Of a stretch of DNA of 64,000 nucleotides, positions 18,113 through 28,083 are shown in pieces; within the stretch, counting starts at the first letter, position 1; each line of letters begins with the position of its first letter. The notes below the pieces were generated by a model that had not been told where the DNA came from, searched no databases, and was given only the letters and a program-made list of their open reading frames with translations. The position numbers and the translations under genes were made by a program. The stretch covers positions 3,277,001 to 3,341,000 of the forward strand of contig NZ_BLPF01000001.1 of the NCBI RefSeq assembly GCF_011764425.1, written 5' to 3'. Source of the DNA: Phytohabitans houttuyneae. Its GTDB lineage: Bacteria; Actinomycetota; Actinomycetes; Mycobacteriales; Micromonosporaceae.

Positions 18113-19669
18113 TCAGTGGAAGAAGTGGCGCGTGCCGGTGAGGTACATCGTGACGCCGGCCGCGTTGGCCGCCGCGACGACCTCTTCGTCGCGCACCGAG
18201 CCGCCGGGCTGCACGACCGCGCGGACGCCCGCCTCGGCCAGCACCTGAAAGCCGTCGGCGAACGGGAAGAACGCGTCCGATGCCGCGACCGCCCCGGCCG
18301 CACGGCCGTTCGAGCGGGCCACCGCGAGCCGGGCCGAGTCGACGCGGTTGACCTGGCCCATGCCGACGCCGACCGTGGCGCCGTCGGCGGCGATGAGGAT
18401 CGCGTTCGACTTCACCGCGCGCACCGCCCGCCAGGCGAACGCGAGGTCACGCAGGTCCTCGACCGGCTCACCGGCCACGAGCCGCCAGGTCGACGGGTCG
18501 TCGCCGGGCGCGTCGATGCGGTCGCTGACCTGCACGAGCACGCCGCCCCCGACCGGCCGCCACTCGGCGGGAAGTGGCTGCCACGCCGGCGCGACAAGGA
18601 TGCGCAGGTTTTTCTTGGCGGAGAGCGCCTCGACGGCACCGTCCTCGTAGGACGGTGCGACGATCACCTCGGTGAAGATGTCGGCCACCTGCTTGGCCAT
18701 CTCGACCGAGACGGCGCGGTTGACCGCGATCACCCCGCCGTACGCCGAGACCGGGTCGCAGGCGTGCGCCTTGCGATGTGCGTCGGCGACGTCGGCCGCG
18801 ATCGCGATACCGCAGGGGTTGGCGTGCTTGATGATCGCCACCGCCGGGTCGCCGAAGTCGTTGGCCGCCCGCCAGGCCGCCTCGGCGTCGACGTAGTTGT
18901 TGTACGACATCTCCTTGCCGTGCAGCTGCCGCGCCTGCGCCAGCCCCGGCGGCGAGTCCGGGTTGAGGTAGAGCGCGGCCTGCTGGTGCGGGTTTTCGCC
19001 GTACCGCAAGACGTCGGCCCGGCGCAGCGCCAGCCCGGCGAAGGCCGGCCACCCGCGCGGGTCGGGGTCGAGCACGGCGGCGGTCCACTGGGCCACCGCG
19101 ATGTCGTACTCGGCGATGTCCGCGAACGCGCGGGCCGCGAGGGACTTGCGCTGCGCGAGCGTGAAGCCACCGCCGCCGAGGGCATCAATGATCATCGGGT
19201 ACGCGGCGACGGAGGTCACCACCGCGACCGAGGCATGGTTTTTCGCGGCCGCGCGCACCATCGCCGGGCCGCCGATGTCGATCTGCTCGACGCACTCGTC
19301 CTCGGTGGCGCCAGAGTCGACCGTCTCGCGGAACGGGTAGAGGCTGGAGACAAGCAGGTCGAACGGGCGCACGCCGAGCTCGGCCAGCTGCGCCTCGTGC
19401 GCCGCGAGCCGCAGGTCGGCCAGGAGCCCCGCGTGGATCGCCGGGTGCAGCGTCTTGACCCGGCCGTCGAGCGTCTCCGGGAAGCCGGTCACGTCCTCGA
19501 CCCGCGTCACCGGCACGCCCGCCGCCTCGATGGTCGTGGCGGTGGAGCCCGTGGAGACCAGCTCGACGCCGGCCGCGTCCAGCGCCTTGGCCAGCTCGGG
19601 CAGGCCGGTCTTGTCGTACACGCTGATCAGAGCACGCCGGATCGGCCGCCGCCCGTCGTCCGAGCTCAT
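18113..19669 (-). CDS. purH: AICAR transformylase/IMP cyclohydrolase
   Basis: Performs the last two steps of IMP synthesis. The 518 residues split into the N-terminal MGS-like IMP cyclohydrolase ([45 protein letters not shown]) and the AICAR transformylase. The latter shows [19 protein letters not shown] with the catalytic Lys-His, and [10 protein letters not shown]. Normal length. The ATG overlaps the purN stop (ATGA), and both need 10-formyl-THF, which FolD nearby supplies. Confidence 0.97.
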   Translation of the reverse strand: MSSDDGRRPIRRALISVYDKTGLPELAKALDAAGVELVSTGSTATTIEAAGVPVTRVEDVTGFPETLDGRVKTLHPAIHAGLLADLRLAAHEAQLAELGVRPFDLLVSSLYPFRETVDSGATEDECVEQIDIGGPAMVRAAAKNHASVAVVTSVAAYPMIIDALGGGGFTLAQRKSLAARAFADIAEYDIAVAQWTAAVLDPDPRGWPAFAGLALRRADVLRYGENPHQQAALYLNPDSPPGLAQARQLHGKEMSYNNYVDAEAAWRAANDFGDPAVAIIKHANPCGIAIAADVADAHRKAHACDPVSAYGGVIAVNRAVSVEMAKQVADIFTEVIVAPSYEDGAVEALSAKKNLRILVAPAWQPLPAEWRPVGGGVLVQVSDRIDAPGDDPSTWRLVAGEPVEDLRDLAFAWRAVRAVKSNAILIAADGATVGVGMGQVNRVDSARLAVARSNGRAAGAVAASDAFFPFADGFQVLAEAGVRAVVQPGGSVRDEEVVAAANAAGVTMYLTGTRHFFH

Positions 19670-20277
19670 GGGATCGAGACCTTTCTTCCGTTGATGGTCC
19701 AGCCCTCGCGGACCAGGCGGCCGACCGACTCCACAAGCTGGCGCCGCTCGGCCTCCTTGATCCGCTCGGTGAGCGTCTCCTCCGTGTCGTCGGACAGCAC
19801 GGGCACCGCGACCTGGGCGATGATCGGCCCGGTGTCCACACCGGAATCCACGAAGAACAGCGTCGCGCCGGTCACCCGCACCCCGTAGGCCAGCGCGTCG
19901 CGCGGCCCGTGCATGCCGGGAAATGCGGGGAGCAGCGAATTGTGCGTGTTGATGTAGCGGTCGCCGAAGGCGTCCAGGAAGCTCGCACCCACCAGCTTGA
20001 GGAAGCCCGCGGAGATCACCAGGTCAGGCTTGTGCTCGGCGACGTGGCCGGTGAGTGCGGCGTCCCACTCCTCGCGCGTCGGGTAGGCCCGGACGGAGTC
20101 GACAAAGGTCGGAACCCCCGCCGCGGCGGCCCGGTCGAGGCCCGCGATGCCGTCTCGATCGGCACCGACGGCGACGACCCGCGCCCCGTACGCCTGGTCG
20201 GCGGCGGCGTCGAGCAGAGCCTGCAGGTTGCTGCCGGAGCCGGAGACCAGGACCACGAGGCGAGCGGCTTCACGCAC
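19666..20277 (-). CDS. purN: phosphoribosylglycinamide formyltransferase
   Basis: Third step of purine synthesis: transfers formyl from 10-formyl-THF to GAR. The 203 residues show [18 protein letters not shown] (phosphate loop), [25 protein letters not shown] with the catalytic Asn/His, and [19 protein letters not shown] with the catalytic Asp. GTG start at 20277. First gene of a purN-purH pair, divergent from the DUF4190 gene at 20387. Confidence 0.96.
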   Translation of the reverse strand: MREAARLVVLVSGSGSNLQALLDAAADQAYGARVVAVGADRDGIAGLDRAAAAGVPTFVDSVRAYPTREEWDAALTGHVAEHKPDLVISAGFLKLVGASFLDAFGDRYINTHNSLLPAFPGMHGPRDALAYGVRVTGATLFFVDSGVDTGPIIAQVAVPVLSDDTEETLTERIKEAERRQLVESVGRLVREGWTINGRKVSIP

Positions 20278-20386
20278 GTCGAAACCTTACCGGGACCTCG
20301 CGGAGTGGCGATGAGCAGGTACGCTGCCGATCGCCGTGGGTCACCCGGCAGGAGGACCCAGCACCCTCGTCACCAAGGAGCTTCCG

Positions 20387-20983
20387 ATGCAGCCCGGCTA
20401 TCCAGGCCAGGACCCGTACGGCCAGCAGCCTCAGGACCCCAACGCACAGCCACCCTACGGCCAGCCCCAGTACGGTCAGCCGCAATATGGCCAGCCGCCG
20501 ACGTCCGGCCAGCCTTATGGCCAGCCGACCTCGGGCCAGCCGAGCTCCGGGCAGCCGTACCACGACCCGTACTCCGCGCCGCAGCAGCCCGCTTACCAGG
20601 ACCCCTACGCGGCTCAGCAGCCGTACCAGGATCCGTACGGGCAGCCGCCGACCTCGGGTCAGCCGTATCCGCAGGCGCCGATCTACCCGGGCACCGGCTA
20701 CGGCCCGCCCGCGCCCACGGGCCAGAGCAACACCCAGGGCCTGCTCGCCATGATCTTCGGTATCGCCTCGATCCCGCTCGCGCTCTGCTGCGCGTTTCTC
20801 GGCCTGGGCCTGGGTGTGGCCGGCGCGATTCTCGGCTTCCTGGGTCGCAACAAGGCCGACCAGGGTCTGGCCAGCAACCGCGGGCAGGCGCAGGCCGGTC
20901 TGATCTGCGGCATCATCGGCGCCGTCATCGGCGTAGCGAACGGCATTCTCGGCCTCGTGCTGAACATTGGCTATAACTTCTAG
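20387..20983 (+). CDS. Gln/Pro/Tyr-rich DUF4190 membrane protein
   Basis: A 198-residue membrane protein. Residues 1-105 are low-complexity, rich in YGQP, SGQP and YQDPY repeats, probably cytoplasmic. Two membrane helices follow (about 118-150, [17 protein letters not shown] then [14 protein letters not shown]; and about 165-195, [20 protein letters not shown]). A conserved-type [18 protein letters not shown] loop lies between them, as in DUF4190 proteins. AAGGAG sits 6 nt before the ATG. Function unknown; it is followed by a short relative at 21085. Confidence 0.8.
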   Translation: MQPGYPGQDPYGQQPQDPNAQPPYGQPQYGQPQYGQPPTSGQPYGQPTSGQPSSGQPYHDPYSAPQQPAYQDPYAAQQPYQDPYGQPPTSGQPYPQAPIYPGTGYGPPAPTGQSNTQGLLAMIFGIASIPLALCCAFLGLGLGVAGAILGFLGRNKADQGLASNRGQAQAGLICGIIGAVIGVANGILGLVLNIGYNF

Positions 20984-21084
20984 GAATCTGTGCAGCTGAC
21001 GGGTCTTGACGTGCAAGTGATCAAACGCGAGCATCGTCCAGCTACGTCAAAACGGCAGAGAAAGAAATTGGGGAGGAACAGAAA

Positions 21085-21324
21085 GTGACCGCACCATACC
21101 CGCCGCCCGCCGCGCAGCCGGCCAACGACAAGACCACTCTCTGGGGTGTTCTTGGCATCGTGCTCGGCCTGATCTGCTGCCCCATCCTGGGCGTGGTCTT
21201 CGGCGTCCTGGCGCTGCAGGAGGCCAAGAAGGCCGGCAAGCCGCCGACGCTGGCCTACATCGCGTTCGCCGCGAGCGCCGTGAGCCTCATCTGGAACATC
21301 TACTACATCTCCACGTCGCTCTGA
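21085..21324 (+). CDS. small DUF4190-like two-helix membrane protein
   Basis: A 79-residue protein: a short Pro-rich start (TAPYPPPAAQP), then TTLWGVLGIVLGLICCPILG and a second helix after the KKAGKPPTLAYIAF loop. GTG at 21085 has GGGGAGGA 5 nt upstream. It is a close paralogue of the gene at 22870: both share TTLWGVLGIV, GLICC, PTLAYIAF and IIWNI/LIWNI. The role is unknown; the Cys pair in the first helix is conserved between the two copies. Confidence 0.78.
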   Translation: MTAPYPPPAAQPANDKTTLWGVLGIVLGLICCPILGVVFGVLALQEAKKAGKPPTLAYIAFAASAVSLIWNIYYISTSL

Positions 21325-21375
21325 CCAGCGAGCTTGCGGGGGCGCTCCGGGCAACCGGGGCGCCCCGAGGCGTTT

Positions 21376-22707
21376 TCAGGGGCCGGTGAAGATCCGGGTA
21401 CCCGCCGCGCCGATCACCGCGCCCACGGCCACCACCAGCGCCGACATCGCCGCCACCTGCCAGGCGACCGGCCCGATCTGCGCCATCCGCCCGCCGCCGA
21501 GCGGGCCGCCGGAGACCACCGCGCCGACGCCGAGCACGAGCCCGGCGATGGGTCCGGACAGCACGGCCGCGCCGAGCAGCGCCCGCCACCGCGTGGCCGG
21601 GGCCGCCCGCAGCATGCGGCGGGCGAGCAGCCAGCCCGCGGTCATTCCCGCCACGACGGGCACCGCGAGCAGCGCCGCGCCGGCACCGCCGAGGGGTCCT
21701 TCCGGCAGGCCGGCCAGCAGGGGTACCGCGGGCAGCGCGCCGACCGTCACCTCTGTGGTGCGCACGACCGTGTCGGTGCCGACGGCGAAGCCCGGCCCGA
21801 GCAGGTAGGCGGCGGACCAGACGGCGGCGTTCGGCGCGTACGCGAGGCTGACCAGCGTGATTCCGGCCTGGCCGGTCACCCCGGTCTGGTACGCGCCGAG
21901 CATGTCGCTCGCGTTGCCGGCGCCCAGGGCCACGGCCAGCCCAGCCGCTCCCGCACCCGCGCCGAGCACCAGCAACGCGGCCACCACGCCGGTGCGCAGC
22001 GCGTCGCGGAGCACGCCCGGCATCCGGCGGGCCAGCAGCCGCAGCGCGCCGGTCGTGCGGAGCGCGCCGACCAGCGCCGCCACGGCGCCGAAGGCGGCGA
22101 GCGTCAGGCCGGCCCGAGGCGGTGAGGCCGAGACGTTTCCGGTGTTGAGCACGATCGCGGCGAGCAGGCCGATCACCCCGTACCCGAGGCCGACCGCGCC
22201 CGCGACCGCAAGCGCCTGCGCCGGCGTGCCGCGGTGGCGCGCGCCGATCGCGCGGCTGACGTGCACGCCCGCGCGGGAGACCCGCCAGGCGGCGAGCCCG
22301 GCGAGTGCCAGCGGGGCCAGGCCGAGCGGCCCGGTGGACGTGTCCAGCGGTACGCCGTGTCCGAGCAGCCAGCCGGCCAGGCCGAGGCGGGCGGCGCCGG
22401 ACAGGGAGCCCGCGTCCTCGGCAAACTGGGCGAGGGCGAGCACAAGTGCCACCGGGACGTACGAGACGAGGGCAGCCCAGGCGGTGGCCACGCCGACGGC
22501 CAGCGGGAGCGGCGCACGGCGAGCTCGCCGGGAGGCGCGGCCGGGGCCGGCACCACGGGCCGTGCCGGAGCGCTGGCTGGGCAGCCGGACGGTCTCCTGC
22601 TCCCGGACCGAGATGCGCACGGTCTCCCGCTCCGCCGCGCTCGCCGCACGCCCCGAGCGGCCGGCCGGGTTTTCCGGCTCGGACTGGTCAGGGGTGGTGG
22701 CTGGCAT
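21376..22707 (-). CDS. DUF6350 multi-pass membrane protein
   Basis: A 443-residue integral membrane protein with a charged, disordered N-terminus (residues 1-65) and about nine to ten hydrophobic helices, for example PLAVGVATAWAALVSYVPVA and LALAGLAAWRVSRAGVHVSR [second block near residue 130]. The position between sucCD and purN is the conserved actinobacterial place for DUF6350 proteins, sometimes called cell-division membrane proteins; the function is not established. The ATG at 22707 has no strong ribosome-binding site. Confidence 0.75.
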   Translation of the reverse strand: MPATTPDQSEPENPAGRSGRAASAAERETVRISVREQETVRLPSQRSGTARGAGPGRASRRARRAPLPLAVGVATAWAALVSYVPVALVLALAQFAEDAGSLSGAARLGLAGWLLGHGVPLDTSTGPLGLAPLALAGLAAWRVSRAGVHVSRAIGARHRGTPAQALAVAGAVGLGYGVIGLLAAIVLNTGNVSASPPRAGLTLAAFGAVAALVGALRTTGALRLLARRMPGVLRDALRTGVVAALLVLGAGAGAAGLAVALGAGNASDMLGAYQTGVTGQAGITLVSLAYAPNAAVWSAAYLLGPGFAVGTDTVVRTTEVTVGALPAVPLLAGLPEGPLGGAGAALLAVPVVAGMTAGWLLARRMLRAAPATRWRALLGAAVLSGPIAGLVLGVGAVVSGGPLGGGRMAQIGPVAWQVAAMSALVVAVGAVIGAAGTRIFTGP

Positions 22708-22869
22708 CAGGCCCTACTCTGACACGCGCTGGCGCCGGCTCGATGGCGACACCACCGTCGATCATGGCGTTCTCGGGGCAATATGCGGCCATAACGGGAT
22801 GTTTTCGCGCTAGCCTCAGCCGAGGACCGCGATCATCGGGGGTCGCGGACGTGACCCGCGGAGATCAGC

Positions 22870-23106
22870 ATGAGCGCACCGTACCCGCCACCGCCGCCAG
22901 CTCCGTCCAACGACCGCACCACGCTGTGGGGCGTACTCGGCATCGTGATCGGCCTGATCTGCTGCTGGCCCCTCGGACTCCTCTTCGCGTTCCTCTCCTT
23001 CCGCGAGGCCCGGAAGGTGGGCAAGCAGCCGACGCTCGCCTACATCGCGTTCGCCTGCTGCGCGATCGGCATCATCTGGAACATCATCTACGCGGCCAAC
23101 CGCTGA
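22870..23106 (+). CDS. small DUF4190-like two-helix membrane protein, second copy
   Basis: A 78-residue paralogue of the gene at 21085, with the same plan: SAPYPPPPPAPS, TTLWGVLGIVIGLICCWPLG, REARKVGKQPTLAYIAFACC, ending IIWNIIYAANR. The ATG follows GCGGAGATC. It has extra cysteines in the second helix. The two copies sit either side of the DUF6350 gene, so one is probably a local duplicate. It ends in the shared terminator at 23112. Confidence 0.78.
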   Translation: MSAPYPPPPPAPSNDRTTLWGVLGIVIGLICCWPLGLLFAFLSFREARKVGKQPTLAYIAFACCAIGIIWNIIYAANR

Positions 23107-23111
23107 CAGCA

Positions 23112-23141
23112 CGAAGGGCTCCCCGCACGGGGAGCCCTTCG
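23112..23141. terminator. bidirectional terminator between DUF4190 gene and sucD
   Basis: CGAAGGGCTCCCC (23112-23124) pairs perfectly with GGGGAGCCCTTCG (23129-23141) around a GCAC loop. It lies 6 bp after the small membrane gene and 16 bp past the end of sucD, so it can serve both. Confidence 0.85.
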
Positions 23142-23156
23142 ACGAAATGCCTGGCG

Positions 23157-24038
<882 letters not shown>

Positions 24039-24040
24039 GA

Positions 24041-25219
24041 TCAGACTCCTGCCGCGGCGAGCTCGGCGGCGCGCTCGGCCGCCCCATCCATAGTGTCCAC
24101 CCGCTCGACCAGCGGGTTGGCCGCGCCGTCGAGGATGGCCCGACCGGCTTCGGCGTTGTTGCCGTCGAGCCGTACGACCAGCGGCTTGGTCACCTGCTCG
24201 CCGCGCTGCTCCAGCAGGGCCAGCGCCTGCACGATGCCGTTGGCGACCTCGTCGCAGGCGGTGATGCCGCCGAAGACGTTGACGAACACGCTCTTCACCG
24301 ACGGGTCGGAGAGCACGATCTCCAGGCCGTTGGCCATGACCGCCGCGCTCGCGCCGCCGCCGATGTCGAGGAAGTTGGCCGGTTTGACGCCGCCGTGCGC
24401 CTCGCCCGCGTACGCCACGACGTCGAGCGTCGACATGACGAGGCCCGCGCCGTTGCCGATGATGCCGACCTCGCCGTCGAGCTTGACGTAGTTGAGGTCC
24501 TTGTCCTTGGCGCGCTGCTCCAGCGGGTCGACCGCGGCCTGGTCGACGAGCTCCTCGTGCTCCGGGTGGCGGAAGGCGGCGTTGGCGTCCAGCGTCACCT
24601 TCGCGTCGAGGCACAGCACCTGGCCGGTGTCGGTCTTGGCCAGCGGGTTGACCTCGACCAGCGTCGCGTCCTCGGCGACGAAGGCCTGCCACAGCTTCAC
24701 CGCGATCTCGACCACCTGGTCGGCAACGTCCGCGGGGAAGCCCGCGTGCGCCACGATCTCGCGGGCCTTGGCCTCGTCGACGCCCACGTTCGCGTCGATC
24801 GCGACCTTGGCCACCTTGTCCGGCGACTCCTCGGCGACCTGCTCGATCTCCATGCCGCCGGCCACGCTGGCGATGCAGAGGAACGTACGGTTCGCGCGGT
24901 CGAGCAGATAGGAGAAGTAGTACTCCTCCGCGATGTCCGCGGTCACCGTCAGCATGACCTTGTTGACCGTGTGACCCTTGATGTCCATACCGAGGATGTT
25001 CGTGGCGTGAGCCACCGCCTCCTCGTCGTTGTCAGCGAGCTTGACCCCGCCGGCCTTGCCCCGGCCACCGACCTTCACCTGGGCCTTGACGACCACGCGT
25101 CCGCCAAGGCGCTCGGCGATCGCGCGGGCCTCCTCCGGGGTCGTGGCGACGCCACCGGCCAGCACGGGCAGGCCGTGCCGGTCGAACAGCTCGCGCCCCT
25201 GGTACTCGTACAGGTCCAC
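24041..25219 (-). CDS. sucC: succinyl-CoA synthetase beta subunit
   Basis: Beta subunit, carrying the ATP-grasp fold that binds nucleotide and succinate. The 392 residues begin [19 protein letters not shown] and contain [18 protein letters not shown] (grasp), [21 protein letters not shown] and [18 protein letters not shown] start at 25219 with the family-typical N-terminus. First gene of sucCD; its promoter is proposed at 25285-25312. Confidence 0.97.
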   Translation of the reverse strand: MDLYEYQGRELFDRHGLPVLAGGVATTPEEARAIAERLGGRVVVKAQVKVGGRGKAGGVKLADNDEEAVAHATNILGMDIKGHTVNKVMLTVTADIAEEYYFSYLLDRANRTFLCIASVAGGMEIEQVAEESPDKVAKVAIDANVGVDEAKAREIVAHAGFPADVADQVVEIAVKLWQAFVAEDATLVEVNPLAKTDTGQVLCLDAKVTLDANAAFRHPEHEELVDQAAVDPLEQRAKDKDLNYVKLDGEVGIIGNGAGLVMSTLDVVAYAGEAHGGVKPANFLDIGGGASAAVMANGLEIVLSDPSVKSVFVNVFGGITACDEVANGIVQALALLEQRGEQVTKPLVVRLDGNNAEAGRAILDGAANPLVERVDTMDGAAERAAELAAAGV

Positions 25220-25284
25220 GTAGCACCCTCAGCGTGAGAAAACGGTTGACGCCTGTCATCGGAAATAAACAGGCCATTGGGCGC

Positions 25285-25312
25285 AGCCTAGCGACCGGCG
25301 TACGGCTGGCAA
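25285..25312 (-). promoter_or_regulatory. sigma-70-type promoter for sucCD
   Basis: On the minus strand TTGCCA (25312-25307) and TAGGCT (25290-25285) are 16 bp apart, placing the start of transcription near 25278, about 60 nt before the sucC GTG. Sequence match only. Confidence 0.5.
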
Positions 25313-25352
25313 CCGAACGGGTGATTGGTGTGCGGTACTGCACAACCGGGAG

Positions 25353-26108
25353 TCAGTTGACGCGTACCCGGCCGCCGGAAAAGTGGGCGACGGCCGCGAT
25401 GATCTCGGCCTCGGGACGGTCGGCGAAGTTGAGCGGCGCGGTGAAGCCGGTGCCGAACACGAGCTGCTGCACGCTGGAGTCGAGCGCGGTGAACGTGCCG
25501 AGGTTCGTGCCGGTGCGCGGGTCGCGCGGCTTGACGCAGAGCAGCTTGTCAAACGTCCAGCGCCGCTGGTACACCCGCTCGATCGCCTCCCACGGCAGCC
25601 AGATCGCCTGCCCTCGGGTGGGCCGCGTCTTGATCCAGAGCCCGGCCGGGCTGAACGCGAGCACCGGGCCGCCGGAGGTGAGCAGCCAGAGCTGCAGCCC
25701 GAAGATGAGCCCGAACATCACCGCGAAGCAGCCGAACACGCCGAGCCCGGCCAGCGGCTCCCCCGAGCCGAGGCCCACGAAGGCGGCGAAGAGAAGGGAG
25801 AAGCCGCCACCGACACCGCCGAAGAGGAGCACGCGCTTCTTGACGCTGTGCCGCGCGACGAACGGAAGGTCCTCCGGGATCCGCTTGACCACCGGCGGCG
25901 GCTGCTGCGGCTGCGGATAGGGCGGCGGCTGCTGCGGATAGCCCTGCGGGTACGGCGGCGGCTGCTGCGGGTAGGGGCGCTGCTGCGGCGGCCCGTACTG
26001 CTGCGGGTACTGCGGCTGCTGCTGGGGATATGTGCCGGGCGGTGGCGGGTATCCGCCCGGCTGCGGCGGCTGCCAGCCGCCGGGAGGCTGCTGCGGGGGG
26101 ACGGTCAC
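25353..26108 (-). CDS. Pro/Gln/Tyr-rich membrane protein with a PH-like tail
   Basis: A 251-residue membrane protein. Residues 1-75 are nearly all Pro, Gln, Tyr and Gly. Two helices follow (about 92-112, VLLFGGVGGGFSLLFAAFVG; about 118-142, GLGVFGCFAVMFGLIFGLQL). The C-terminal 100 residues (LAFSPAGLWIKTR, AIWLPWEAIERVYQRRW) read like the PH-like domains of actinobacterial membrane proteins. GTG start at 26108. It is separated from sucC by 133 bp that hold the sucC promoter. Function unknown. Confidence 0.75.
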   Translation of the reverse strand: MTVPPQQPPGGWQPPQPGGYPPPPGTYPQQQPQYPQQYGPPQQRPYPQQPPPYPQGYPQQPPPYPQPQQPPPVVKRIPEDLPFVARHSVKKRVLLFGGVGGGFSLLFAAFVGLGSGEPLAGLGVFGCFAVMFGLIFGLQLWLLTSGGPVLAFSPAGLWIKTRPTRGQAIWLPWEAIERVYQRRWTFDKLLCVKPRDPRTGTNLGTFTALDSSVQQLVFGTGFTAPLNFADRPEAEIIAAVAHFSGGRVRVN

Positions 26109-26237
26109 GAACGCTCACGTTACGCGTGGCGCGCACCCCGCAGATACAGCGGGAATCTTTTTGCGACGGCCGCGTAACCCCTGTGAAGGGCGTCGTTGAT
26201 TCAAGTGTCTGAGCGATACAGCGACGACGAAGACGGC

Positions 26238-26324
26238 CGATGCCCTGTCGGTCGAGGGGTGGCGGCGGGGCATCGTGCATAGAGAGGCCGGACGTGTGAG
26301 GGGTGCGTCCGGCCTCTCCCTTTT
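26238..26324 (+). ncRNA. twin-hairpin small RNA candidate
   Basis: Two 13-bp stems stand 6 nt apart. Stem 1 is 26238-26250 with 26263-26275 (two G-U pairs) and has a 12-nt loop. Stem 2 is 26282-26294 with 26306-26318 (perfect) and has an 11-nt loop. Both loops contain GAGGGGTG. Stem 2 is followed by CCCTTTTTG, a good intrinsic terminator on the plus strand. No gene on that strand ends nearby: the left gene runs the other way. The 5' end is not known; a promoter would lie in 26150-26230 but no convincing pair was found. The plan recalls the actinobacterial 6C RNA, whose loops are C-rich, which would suit the opposite strand, so the strand is not settled. Confidence 0.5.
26282..26324 (+). terminator. 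intrinsic terminator with T-run
   Basis: The perfect stem GAGAGGCCGGACG / CGTCCGGCCTCTC is followed by CCTTTTTGC. One of only two hairpins in the window with a clear T-run (the other is at 27912), and the only one not attached to a visible gene. Confidence 0.75.
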
Positions 26325-26373
26325 TGCATTGCCTGTCCACTGTGGATTCGCCGCAGTTTGACGGTGCGTGATG

Positions 26374-26778
26374 CTATGCCACCGGTTGCGTGACGTTCTC
26401 CCGGACCCATTCGACGATGGCCGTTGTCGTGGCACCCGGAGTAAATATCTTCGCTACGCCGAGTCGCTCCAGTTCTGGAATGTCGGCGTCCGGAATGATG
26501 CCGCCACCGAAGACGACGATGTCGCTCGCATCCCGCTCGGCCAGCAGCTCCAGGACCCGGCGGAAGAGCGTCATGTGCGCCCCGGAGAGCACCGACAGGC
26601 CGACCGCGTCGGCATCCTCCTGGATCGCCGTCTCCACGATCTGCTCCGGCGTCTGGTGCAGCCCGGTGTACACGACCTCCATGCCCGCGTCGCGCAGCGC
26701 CCGCGCCACCACTTTGGCGCCGCGGTCGTGACCGTCCAGGCCCGGCTTGGCGACGACGACCCGTATCCGAGAACTCAT
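26374..26778 (-). CDS. cobalamin-binding domain protein, methylmalonyl-CoA mutase type
   Basis: A 134-residue stand-alone B12-binding domain. It shows the base-off motif [19 protein letters not shown] (Asp-x-His-x2-Gly with the cobalt-ligand His), then [11 protein letters not shown] and [16 protein letters not shown], the order found at the C-terminus of methylmalonyl-CoA mutases. It has no catalytic barrel, so it is either the small subunit of a two-part acyl-CoA mutase coded elsewhere or a sensor. ATG at 26778 is preferred; a GTG two codons earlier has AAGG close by. No mutase or MeaB gene is near. Confidence 0.88.
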   Translation of the reverse strand: MSSRIRVVVAKPGLDGHDRGAKVVARALRDAGMEVVYTGLHQTPEQIVETAIQEDADAVGLSVLSGAHMTLFRRVLELLAERDASDIVVFGGGIIPDADIPELERLGVAKIFTPGATTTAIVEWVRENVTQPVA

Positions 26779-27182
26779 CAGCACTGCACCTTCCCGACCG
26801 CACTGCTACCTGAACGAACGGTAACCCGGCGAACGCGCAGCGGAACAGCGACCCCTCCGGACCTGCGCCGGGACCGTCCTTTAAGGAGGGCAAGCATTTA
26901 AAGCTGTTGAACGGATCACATAACTATCAGTATTATTCGATGTGACGCAACGCTACTAACGAGTGGGCACACAAATAGTAACGAATTCCGGCATTCCACA
27001 ACGGACAGTACGAGGTTCTGTAGGGAATTTGCCTGTTCCGCTTGTGACACGCCTATCGACTTAGTTACGGTGTCCCACGGTTGTCATCCCGGCCCCCACG
27101 GGAGGACAGCGCGGCAGCCGAGCGTCCACCCCCCTCACCTGACGCTCGTCACCGCCAGCCTGACGGATACCGGAGGATGTGC
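26779..27182 (+). other. long leader and promoter region of the first M23 gene
   Basis: About 400 bp, AT-richer than the surroundings between 26890 and 27060. It contains a promoter (26907-26936), then a leader of about 240 nt before the M23 gene. Long leaders before cell-wall hydrolases often hold a c-di-AMP (ydaO-type) riboswitch in actinobacteria, but I could not find the conserved core here. I see no gene in it. Confidence 0.5.
26907..26936 (+). promoter_or_regulatory. strong sigma-70-like promoter
   Basis: TTGAAC (26907-26912) and TATTAT (26931-26936) are separated by 18 bp in the middle of an AT-rich patch, one of the best promoter matches in the window. It points to the M23 gene at 27183. 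Confidence 0.6.
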
Positions 27183-27893
27183 GTGCGCCAGCGCTTGTCG
27201 TCTGAGCCCGACCGCTATCGCGGCCGACGGCGCGTCCCCACCCCACCGCGCAGCCGCTACGCGGCGGTCGTCACCACCGCGTTCGTCGGCGCCGGGATTG
27301 TGGCGCTCGGTGCGGGCGCCATGCCGGACGCGAAGACGGTCGACCCGTCGGCAATCGCCGACCTCGACCAGGCCTCGACCCAGCAGGATCTCGCCGAGCG
27401 CGCGGAGGACGCCGACAGAGCGTCCCGCGACGGGCGGTCCGACACGACCCAGGTGGCGTCCGACGACACCTGGCGGCTCCCGCTCCACGGCTACGAGTTC
27501 ACGTCGGCCTACGGGATGCGTTGGGGCCAGCTGCACGCCGGCGTCGACCTCGCCGCGCCGGAGGGCACGCCCTACGTGGCGGTCCACTCGGGCACGGTCA
27601 AGATGGCCGGTTACTACGGCGGCTACGGCTACGCGGTGATCGTCGACCACGGCGACGGCATCGAGACCATCTACGGCCACTCTTCGCAGGTCGCGGTCAA
27701 GACCGGCCAGCAGGTGAAGGCCGGCGACACCCTCGGCTACGTGGGCAGCACCGGCCACGCTTACGGCAACCACCTGCACCTTGAGGTGCATGTCAACGGC
27801 ACGCCGCGCGACCCGGTCCCCTACCTGCGCGACCACGGGGCGGACATAAAGCTTGAAGTCGAGGCAATTTCCACCGATGTAGCCGCCTCCTGA
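27183..27893 (+). CDS. secreted/anchored M23 peptidase
   Basis: A 236-residue cell-wall peptidase. An N-terminal membrane segment (about 27-46, YAAVVTTAFVGAGIVALG) is followed by a helical, charged linker and the M23 domain. That domain has HAGVD (first zinc pair, His about 118), IYGHSS, and HLHLEVH (HxH, about 197). GTG at 27183 is chosen because GGAGG ends 6 nt before it; the in-frame ATG at 27177 touches GGAGG directly and is too close. Expected to cut peptide cross-links in peptidoglycan. It ends in a clear intrinsic terminator, and a second M23 gene follows. Confidence 0.9.
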   Translation: MRQRLSSEPDRYRGRRRVPTPPRSRYAAVVTTAFVGAGIVALGAGAMPDAKTVDPSAIADLDQASTQQDLAERAEDADRASRDGRSDTTQVASDDTWRLPLHGYEFTSAYGMRWGQLHAGVDLAAPEGTPYVAVHSGTVKMAGYYGGYGYAVIVDHGDGIETIYGHSSQVAVKTGQQVKAGDTLGYVGSTGHAYGNHLHLEVHVNGTPRDPVPYLRDHGADIKLEVEAISTDVAAS

Positions 27894-27911
27894 CGCTGCG
27901 TACTGTCCTTT

Positions 27912-27946
27912 AAACCGCCCACACCTCCCGGCGTGGGCGGTTTTTT
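27912..27946 (+). terminator. intrinsic terminator of the first M23 gene
   Basis: AAACCGCCCAC (27912-27922) pairs with GTGGGCGGTTT (27933-27943), loop of 10 nt, and the T-run continues to 27946. Confidence 0.9.
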
Positions 27947-28083
27947 CACGCCCCTGACCAGGCAAAGTTTCCCTCGTCACAGTGGCAGATGTGACGCACA
28001 CCACAACGATGTCCGCTGGATCTACCGGGTGGTAGCCCCGCAAATCCGGGCAAAGCAGCTCGCGCTCGCTCGAACCTCCGTCG

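Noticed and set aside
26940-27182. c-di-AMP (ydaO-type) riboswitch in the leader of the first M23 gene
   Set aside because: Context fits, but I could not locate the conserved core sequence; left as an unexplained long leader.
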